The translations under genes and the position numbers were made by a program. 64,000 nt of DNA, taken from the NCBI GenBank assembly GCA_050180895.1, contig JBFXDS010000004.1, positions 372,001 through 436,000 on the forward strand. Reading direction: 5' to 3'. The notes beneath the pieces were generated by a model. The model saw only the letters and a program-made list of their open reading frames with translations. It was not told where the DNA came from and did no database searches. This DNA is from JBGPEQ01 sp050180895 (GTDB lineage Bacteria; Pseudomonadota; Alphaproteobacteria; Dongiales; Dongiaceae). Of this stretch, positions 58,257 through 64,000 are shown one piece after another. The first letter of the stretch is position 1. Each line of letters begins with the position of its first letter.

Positions 58257-59720
58257 CTATTTCTTCTGCGGCTGCATCACCTTGTCCGACAGGCCGGCCG
58301 CCTTCTTCACGAACCGCAGCGGCGCCGACCAGTCGAAATTCATGTAGACCGCGTTCAGATGCGCAAACGGCGGCGATTGCGCGAACAGCTCGAAGGTCAC
58401 GCGATGGCCGGCATAGTCGGAGTTGAGCAGATCGCGGGCGAAGGCCAGCAGCTTGCGCCGGTCCTCGGCGGCCCAGTTCTCGTTCACCGAGTAGTATTTT
58501 TCGAGCAGCGCCCTGGTCTCCGGATGCTCGAAGGCGGCGCTGTCCGGCGTCACGCAGATCTGGCCGCCGCAGAGCTCGCGCGCCAGGTGCATCATCGCCG
58601 GCAGCCGCGAGCAGGCATGGACGCGGCCGGTATAGAGCAGCGACTGGTTGGGCATCAGCAGCCCGGCCGGGCTGCGCGTCGCCGTCGCGATCGCGGCGGT
58701 CAGATGCGCGTTGATCGTCTCGCGGTAGCAGGCCAACTCCGCCAGCTTCTCCCGCACCGCCTGCTGCTGGTCGAGCCCGGTCTGCTTCACGTTGAACAGG
58801 GCGGCGCCGATCATCATGTCCGCGATCTTCAGGATGCGCTGCACGAAGGGAAAGGCGCTGTAGCGGTGTAGCGTGCCCCGGATGAAGCTCGCGGCCCGCG
58901 TGTGGCGGTAGAACAGCACGTTCTCCCAGGGCACGAGCACGTCGTCGAAGACGACCAGCGTGTCAACCTCGTCGAAGCGGTTGGCGAGCGGGTAGTCGCG
59001 CGCCGGCGCGCGGCCGGCGAAGCCGGTGCGGCAGATATGCTTCACGCCCGGCGCGTTCATCTCGCAGATGAATCCCAGCGCGTAGTCCGAGAGCTTGTCG
59101 TCCCCCCAGTTGGCGATCGTCGGCTTGACGAAGGCCTGGTTGGCATAGGCGGCCGCCGTCTCGTACTTGGCGCCGCGCACGACGATCCCCTTGTCCGTCT
59201 CCTTGACCAGATGCAGCAGCATGTCCGGATCCTGGTCCTGCGGCCGCTTCGAGCGGTCGCCCTTCGGATCGGTGTTGGCGGAGACGTGGAAGGTGTCGGA
59301 GCGCAGGGCACGGAAGATGTGGTTCTCGATGTTCTGCGCGAACTGCGGGTCGACCTCGTTGAGCACGTCGCGGCCGTCATAGAGCGACCACATTTCGCCG
59401 ATGGTCTCGTCGCCGACGCGGATGACGACGCCGCCGATGTCGTCCATGACCGCATCGACGGCGCGCCGCTTGGCCTGCCAGTCCTCCGGCGTGTGCGGCA
59501 GCTTGTAGCCGATGCAGCAGGGCTCGTTCGCGTCCTTGTCGACATAGGACATGATGTCCTTCGTCGCCGCGTCGTGCGCCATGTCGTAGATGCGGGCGCG
59601 CACGTCCACGATCGGCTTGAAGGTGGGATGCGTGGTGACGTCCTTGACCTTCTCTCCGTTGATCCAGACCTGCCGCCCGTCGCGCAGCGACTCCCGGTAT
59701 TGCTCGCCCGTCCTGATCAT
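58257..59720 (-). CDS. 4-hydroxyphenylacetate 3-hydroxylase (HpaB) family monooxygenase
   Basis: 487-residue FADH2-using monooxygenase or dehydratase of the HpaB fold. Begins MIRTGEQYRESLRDGRQVWINGEKV, with TFKPIVDVRARIYDMAHD, ANTDPKGDRSKRPQDQDPDMLLHLV, RDYPLANRFDEVDTLVVFDDVLVPWENVLFY (signature), and CYRETINAHLTAAI. AAGGAGAGG precedes ATG 59720. It hydroxylates aromatic compounds with a reductase partner that is not in this window. First of a leftward operon, divergent from a LysR gene. Confidence 0.88.
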   Translation of the reverse strand: MIRTGEQYRESLRDGRQVWINGEKVKDVTTHPTFKPIVDVRARIYDMAHDAATKDIMSYVDKDANEPCCIGYKLPHTPEDWQAKRRAVDAVMDDIGGVVIRVGDETIGEMWSLYDGRDVLNEVDPQFAQNIENHIFRALRSDTFHVSANTDPKGDRSKRPQDQDPDMLLHLVKETDKGIVVRGAKYETAAAYANQAFVKPTIANWGDDKLSDYALGFICEMNAPGVKHICRTGFAGRAPARDYPLANRFDEVDTLVVFDDVLVPWENVLFYRHTRAASFIRGTLHRYSAFPFVQRILKIADMMIGAALFNVKQTGLDQQQAVREKLAELACYRETINAHLTAAIATATRSPAGLLMPNQSLLYTGRVHACSRLPAMMHLARELCGGQICVTPDSAAFEHPETRALLEKYYSVNENWAAEDRRKLLAFARDLLNSDYAGHRVTFELFAQSPPFAHLNAVYMNFDWSAPLRFVKKAAGLSDKVMQPQKK

Positions 59721-59774
59721 TCCGCTGCCTCTCCTTGGTGACTTGCCGTGTTCAGGAAGCTCAATCCCTACAGA

Positions 59775-59850
59775 TGTCATGCCCGGGCTTGACCCGGGCA
59801 TCCATCGTGCCGCTGCGCCATGGATCGCCGGGTCAAGCCCGGCGATGACA
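59775..59850. repeat. Dispersed inverted repeat, family C
   Basis: Arms 59775-59804 and 59821-59850 (30 bp each) around 16 bp; the arm core is CCGGGCTTGACCCGG. Two positions differ between arms but in a paired way (GC/CG), so most of the hairpin is kept. Belongs to a repeat type widespread in alphaproteobacteria. It lies between the divergent HpaB and LysR genes. Confidence 0.92.
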
Positions 59851-59933
59851 ACGGAGGGGGCGGCCCATGAGAATGGGAAGCAATCTTGACGGGGCCCGCT
59901 TAAACAGGAAAATATTTAATACTGAGCCAGAAG

Positions 59934-59948
59934 ATCGGAATTTCCGAT
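59934..59948. promoter_or_regulatory. Palindrome over LysR start codon
   Basis: ATCGGAA-T-TTCCGAT is a perfect 7-bp inverted repeat with a 1-bp centre. Its right half covers the first two bases of the ATG at 59947. The A/T-rich stretch AAAATATTTAATA is just upstream. A candidate binding site for autoregulation by the LysR protein, though its position over the start codon is unusual. Confidence 0.45.
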
Positions 59949-60885
59949 GCAGTTCACCCTGAAACAGCTGCGCTACTTCGCCGCCGCAGCGGAGCATGCG
60001 AGCGTCACCGCCGCGGCCCGCGCCGTCCGTGTCTCCCAGCCCTCGATCTCCGAGGCCGTCGCCCATCTCGAAGATGTCTTCGACCTCCCGCTCTTCGTCC
60101 GCCACCACGCCCAGGGCCTGTCGCTGACGCCCGCCGGCCGGCGCCTGCTGCTGGAGACGCGCAGCCTGCTGGCCCATGCCGAGGAGCTTCGGCAGAGCGC
60201 GCGGGGCCTCGCCGACGACCTGGCCGGCGAGCTCGACGTCGGCTGCTTCATTACCTTCGCCGCGCTGCTGATGCCCGGCCTGCTCGCCGCCTTCGCCGCC
60301 CGCTTTCCCGACATCCGGATCAGGCTGCACGAGGATCACACGGAGGCGCTGACGGCCGCCCTGCGCAGCGGCCGGTTCGACCTCGCCCTCACCTACGATC
60401 TGAACCTCGGCGCCGAGCTGGCGTTCGAGCCGCTGGCCGAGGTGCCGTTCCACGTCATCCTGCCGGCCCGCCACCAGCTCGCGCGTCAGTCCGCTGTCTC
60501 CTTGCGCGAGCTGACCGACGAGCCGCTGGTGCTGCTCGGCCTGCCGCAGAGCCGCGACTATTTCCTGTCGCTCTTCTACGGCCTCGGCCTGCGACCGCGC
60601 GTGGCCCACGAGACGCCGTCGTTCGAGATGGTGCGCGGACTCGTCGCCAACGGCCACGGCTATTCCGTCATGCACTCGCGGCCGGTCAGCGATCAGGCCC
60701 TCGACGGCATGCGCCTCGCCTACCGCCCGGTGACCGAGAAAATCCGGCCGACCCGCCTCGGCCTCGTCCGCCGGCGGGATATCCGCCTCCGCCGCATGGC
60801 CGCCGCCTTCGCCGATTTCTGCCGGGAACACCTGAAATCCGGCGGCCCGATGACCCTGAAGCCGGGCCGCCGGACTTCGCCCTAG
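59947..60885 (+). CDS. LysR-family transcriptional regulator
   Basis: 312 residues. N-terminal winged HTH: LKQLRYFAAAAEHASVTAAARAVRVSQPSISEAVAHLEDVF and LSLTPAGRRLL; C-terminal periplasmic-binding-like effector domain (about 90-300) with LDVGCFITFAALLMPGLLAAFAARFPDIRIRL. It is divergent from the HpaB-RidA-PhyH-DUF1028 operon and probably controls it. Its TAG stop overlaps the amidase stop on the other strand (shared CTAG). Confidence 0.93.
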   Translation: MQFTLKQLRYFAAAAEHASVTAAARAVRVSQPSISEAVAHLEDVFDLPLFVRHHAQGLSLTPAGRRLLLETRSLLAHAEELRQSARGLADDLAGELDVGCFITFAALLMPGLLAAFAARFPDIRIRLHEDHTEALTAALRSGRFDLALTYDLNLGAELAFEPLAEVPFHVILPARHQLARQSAVSLRELTDEPLVLLGLPQSRDYFLSLFYGLGLRPRVAHETPSFEMVRGLVANGHGYSVMHSRPVSDQALDGMRLAYRPVTEKIRPTRLGLVRRRDIRLRRMAAAFADFCREHLKSGGPMTLKPGRRTSP

Positions 60886-62330
60886 CCCTTGGCCATCTCC
60901 GGCCGGCGGTAGTACCACGGCCGCGTCTGCTCGAGCTGGGCGGAGAGCTGCAGCAGCGTCGCCTCGTCGCCGAAGCGCGCCGCGACATGCACGCCGACCG
61001 GCAAGCCGTCCTTCGTCCAGTGAAGCGGGAGCGAGGCGGCCGGCTGGCCCGTCATGTTGAAGATCGAGGTGAAGGGCGAATAGCGGATGATGCCGTTCGG
61101 CCCGAGCCGGTAGTCGAGGAAATCCGGGTTGCTCATGGCGAAGCGGCCGATGCGCGCCGGCGGCTCGGCCAGCGTCGCCGTGATCAGCATGTCCTGCGTC
61201 TCGAAGAAGCGCGCGATCTGCCGGCCGGTCGCGTGGATCGTATTGATGGCGTGAAGATAGTCCGGCCCGCCGATGCTATTGCCATACGCCACGGCGCCGC
61301 GGGTCGACGGCTCGATCTCGTCCGGACCGGGCTCGTGGCCCAGCGCCTGCGCCCGCAGCTTGATCGACAGGGCCGTGCCGCAGGCGACGACCCTGGTCCA
61401 AGCCTGCACGGCCCCCTCGAAATCGAAGCTCGGCTTGGCCTCCGTCACCTCGTGTCCGAGCTCGGCGCAGAGTCGTGCCGCATCCTCCACGCCCGCCGCG
61501 CAGTCCGCATGGATGGGGAGGCCGTGGAGCGTGGTCTTGCAGAACGCGATCCGCAGCCGCCGCGGCGGCGTCTTGATCGCCTCGGCATAGGGCCCCGCCA
61601 CATGCGGCGCCGCGTAGGGCGCGCCGACGTCGGCGCCGTGGCAGGCGTCCAGCATCACCGCGCTGTCGCGCACCGAGCGCGTGAGTACGCCGTCGATGGC
61701 CATGCCGCCCCAGCCCTCGCCGGCCGCCGGCCCGTCCGGCAGGCGCGCGCGCGTCGGCTTCAGCCCGAACAGGCCGCAGCAGGCGGCGGGGATGCGCACC
61801 GAGCCGCCGCCGTCGCTGCCATGCGCCATCGGCACGATGCCGGCCGCCACCGCGGCGCCGGAGCCGCCGCTGGAGCCGCCGGGCGTGCGCTCGAGGTTCC
61901 AGGGATTGCGCGTCGGCCCGCCATAGACCGCCGCCTCCGTCGCCGGGCTGATGCCGAGCTCGGGCGACGTCGTCCGCCCGAAGGCGACGAGGCCGGTGCG
62001 GCGCAGGCGGATCCAGATCTCGGAATCGTAGGACCACTGCAGGCCGGCGAAGAAGCGCGAGCCCGCGTTCGTCGGATAGCCGATCGCCTCGCAGCCGAGG
62101 TCCTTGAGCAGGAACGGCACGCCGGTGAACGGCCCGTCCGGCAATCCCGCAGCGATCGCCGCCTTCGCCCGGTCATAGGCCGGATGGACGATGGCGTTCA
62201 GTTTCGGATTCAGCCGCTCGGCGCGGGCGATCGCCGTCTCCAGCAGTTCGCCGGCGCTCACCTGCCGCCGCCGCACCAGTTCGGCCAAGCCCATCGCGTC
62301 GTAGCCGTCATACTCCCTTATTTCGCCCAT
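60882..62330 (-). CDS. Amidase
   Basis: 482-residue amidase-signature enzyme. Catalytic triad: Lys76 (FLLKDLG), cis-Ser153 (TPGGSSGGS) and nucleophile Ser177 (DGGGSVRIPA). FTGVPFLLKDLG, GYPTNAGSRFF, GLKPTRARLPDGP are typical. Hydrolyses carboxamides. ATG 62330 gives MGEIREYDGYDAMGLAELV. Divergent from an ABC importer binding protein, suggesting the imported solute or a precursor is its substrate (inference). Confidence 0.9.
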   Translation of the reverse strand: MGEIREYDGYDAMGLAELVRRRQVSAGELLETAIARAERLNPKLNAIVHPAYDRAKAAIAAGLPDGPFTGVPFLLKDLGCEAIGYPTNAGSRFFAGLQWSYDSEIWIRLRRTGLVAFGRTTSPELGISPATEAAVYGGPTRNPWNLERTPGGSSGGSGAAVAAGIVPMAHGSDGGGSVRIPAACCGLFGLKPTRARLPDGPAAGEGWGGMAIDGVLTRSVRDSAVMLDACHGADVGAPYAAPHVAGPYAEAIKTPPRRLRIAFCKTTLHGLPIHADCAAGVEDAARLCAELGHEVTEAKPSFDFEGAVQAWTRVVACGTALSIKLRAQALGHEPGPDEIEPSTRGAVAYGNSIGGPDYLHAINTIHATGRQIARFFETQDMLITATLAEPPARIGRFAMSNPDFLDYRLGPNGIIRYSPFTSIFNMTGQPAASLPLHWTKDGLPVGVHVAARFGDEATLLQLSAQLEQTRPWYYRRPEMAKG

Positions 62331-62557
62331 GCTTTCGGTCCCCTTATGCGGCCGCAGCCGCCGTCCCTCGACGATCCGCAGAGAGGCACAGAGATCCCAT
62401 CGAGTCAAAGCGGTGTCTCTCCACATGATCGACCGCGCCGCCGGTCTGGGATGCCGCTTGCTTGACCGGCCGCCGCGCGCCGCGCTAGCGTCCTTCGATC
62501 GAAAGGCCAGAGCCAAATCTGGCGGCTCGCCAAGCAACATACATCAGGGAGACGTCC

Positions 62558-63736
62558 ATGAGGCACCGGGATACGCTGAAAATCGGCAAGGGTTCGCGCT
62601 GGTCGCGCCGCGAGGCGCTCAAGCTCGGAATCGGAGCGGCGGTTGCCGCCCCCTGGGTCCGCAACGCCAAGGCGGCCACGATCGAGCTGCGCTGGCTCGG
62701 CTGGGAGCACTACAACGTCAAGGAGCTGACCGCCAATTTCGAGGAGGCGAACGGCGTCAAGGTGAGCGCCGGCTTCTTCGACGGCAACTCCGAGGCCTAC
62801 AACAAGCTGCGCGCCGGCGGCACCAACGATTTCGATCTGGTGATGGCCGACGGCTTTTGGCCGCGCCTCTACGGCAAGCAGGGCCTCACCCAGCCGGTCG
62901 ACTACGGCAAGCTCGCGAACATGAAGGACGTGTTCCCCGAGTTCACGCCGCCGAACTACATGCTGCTGCAGGAAGAAGGCGGCGCCAACATGATCGCCGC
63001 GCCGAACTGCTGGGGCGGGTATGGCCTGACCGTCAACACCGACAAGGTCGATGCCGCGGATTCGGAGTCGGTGAACCTCCTGTTCAACGACAAGTACAAG
63101 GGGCACCTCTCGACCAGCGCGCGCTTCGAGGAGAACATCGCGCTGGCCGGCATCCTCGCCGCCCACCAGATGGGCACCATGGACAAGGAGCGGCCGGACG
63201 GCAAGCCGTTCAACCCCTATGTGCTCACCGACGCCGAGCTGGAAGAGTGCAAGACGCTGCTCATCAAGCAGAAGGGGCTGCTGGTCAACCGCTGGAACGA
63301 CGAGGACACGCTTGAACGTCTGCTGCGCGCGCAGGTCGTGTGGGCGTCGCCGGAATGGTCGGGCATCTATCGCCGCATCCATTTCGACAAGCTCGACGGC
63401 AAGTCCGACCTCAACATGAAGCACGTGCTGAAGCCGACGGAAGGCGGCCTCGGCTGGGTCGACACTTGGGCCATCACCAGCGGCGTCACCGACAGCGAGA
63501 AGCTGGAGGTCGCCCACAAGTGGATCGACTTCCGCCTCGCCAAGGAGAACATGAAGACGGTCGCCACCGACATCGGCTGGGCGCCGACCGTCGACGTGCG
63601 CGACCTGCTGGAGGAGCGCTACGTCGAGACGCTGTTCCTGAACCAGACCAGCGCCATCAAGGGCCTCTTCCAATTCGATGCGCCCTCATCGCCCGAGAAG
63701 TGGGAGCGCATCTGGTCCGAGGTCGAGGCGAGCTGA
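62558..63736 (+). CDS. ABC transporter substrate-binding protein (PotD/PotF-like)
   Basis: 392 residues. Tat-type signal SRREALKLGIGAAVAAPWV (about 16-40). Mature part ELRWLGWEHYNVKELTANFEEANGVKVSAGFFDGNSEAYNKLRAGGTNDFDLVMAD, then AAPNCWGGYGLTVNTDKVD and GWVDTWAITSGVTDSEKLEVAHKWIDF. This is the spermidine/putrescine-binding type; specificity open. AGGGAGA precedes ATG 62558. The ATPase gene follows after 88 bp with a hairpin between. Confidence 0.9.
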   Translation: MRHRDTLKIGKGSRWSRREALKLGIGAAVAAPWVRNAKAATIELRWLGWEHYNVKELTANFEEANGVKVSAGFFDGNSEAYNKLRAGGTNDFDLVMADGFWPRLYGKQGLTQPVDYGKLANMKDVFPEFTPPNYMLLQEEGGANMIAAPNCWGGYGLTVNTDKVDAADSESVNLLFNDKYKGHLSTSARFEENIALAGILAAHQMGTMDKERPDGKPFNPYVLTDAELEECKTLLIKQKGLLVNRWNDEDTLERLLRAQVVWASPEWSGIYRRIHFDKLDGKSDLNMKHVLKPTEGGLGWVDTWAITSGVTDSEKLEVAHKWIDFRLAKENMKTVATDIGWAPTVDVRDLLEERYVETLFLNQTSAIKGLFQFDAPSSPEKWERIWSEVEAS

Positions 63737-63774
63737 GCCGACCGCGACGCAGAGGTGATCGAGGTTCGGACGTT

Positions 63775-63804
63775 CGGAGGGCGGGTCTCGATCCCGCCCC
63801 TCCG
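63775..63804 (+). other. Intercistronic hairpin between binding protein and ATPase
   Basis: CGGAGGGCGGG (63775-63785) pairs with CCCGCCCCTCCG (63793-63804) with one bulged C, loop TCTCGAT. No T-tract follows, so it is a stabilising or attenuating hairpin rather than a full terminator. Such structures often keep binding-protein mRNA more abundant than downstream transporter mRNA. Confidence 0.6.
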
Positions 63805-63824
63805 GTGAGGGCGAGCGCGCGGCG

Positions 63825-64000
<176 letters not shown>

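Overview
The window is 64 kb of a high-GC bacterial chromosome, almost certainly an alphaproteobacterium of the Rhodospirillales/Rhizobiales type. The evidence is a set of alphaproteobacterial markers: an NDUFA12 homologue next to mlaD, a DUF2155 gene and aat; a B12-dependent class II ribonucleotide reductase; clpS-clpA near a D-Ala-D-Ala carboxypeptidase; a perfect CtrA-type site (TTAA-N7-TTAA); a perfect alphaproteobacterial SOS box (GTTC-N7-GTTC); and several families of dispersed intergenic inverted repeats. I cannot assign a genus. I recognise no rRNA, tRNA, CRISPR array, prophage or complete insertion sequence.

Layout. 1-3603: housekeeping block (partial lipoprotein, aat, DUF2155, a small conserved protein, a methyltransferase, mlaD, NDUFA12). 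3643-10685: a DMT exporter, then a tightly overlapped minus-strand operon agmatinase-SDR-SDR-arginine deiminase-like, a DUF2272 lipoprotein and an M20 amidohydrolase; this looks like guanidino/amide nitrogen catabolism. 10686-15729: single genes (ketopantoate reductase, mismatch glycosylase, Rnk-like factor, a membrane protein, an esterase) separated by repeat-rich intergenic DNA. 15730-19046: a caspase-family protease divergent from a TPR-PRMT arginine methyltransferase homologue. 19057-21464: a two-subunit CoA transferase split by an antisense GST gene. 21775-25548: nrdJ. 25758-26341: a DUF433/DUF5615 toxin-antitoxin-like pair. 26360-34386: an O-methyltransferase, a possible small peptide gene, an MFS transporter, an amine oxidase-like flavoprotein, a HerA-like ATPase, RidA and a FemAB/GNAT protein.

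34573-39754 is a surface-polysaccharide cassette (flippase, methyltransferase, DPM-like GT2, GT39-like mannosyltransferase) that appears inserted beside the Rdx/SelW-clpA-clpS block (39857-42791). 43828-49577 holds a SPOR-type carboxypeptidase, the overlapping operon galU-ugd-pmm (UDP-glucose, UDP-glucuronate and hexose-1-phosphate supply) and a DnaJ-domain protein. 49595-56102: a VWA protein, a molybdopterin oxidoreductase, a Gfo/Idh/MocA dehydrogenase, a DMT transporter, an L-2-hydroxyglutarate oxidase-like enzyme and a CBS protein. 56116-60885: a minus-strand operon HpaB-like monooxygenase, RidA, phytanoyl-CoA dioxygenase-like, DUF1028, divergent from a LysR regulator. 60882-64000: an amidase divergent from an ABC importer (binding protein plus a truncated ATPase).

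The points I would examine first are the divergent caspase/PRMT pair with two identically spaced GTGA-N6-TCAC operator-like sites; the unannotated 43-codon gene at 27923-28054 with its own promoter-like region and perfect terminator; the SOS box at 286-300; the CtrA site before the carboxypeptidase; and the LysR/HpaB catabolic operon. All functional statements come from reading the sequence; no database search was run.
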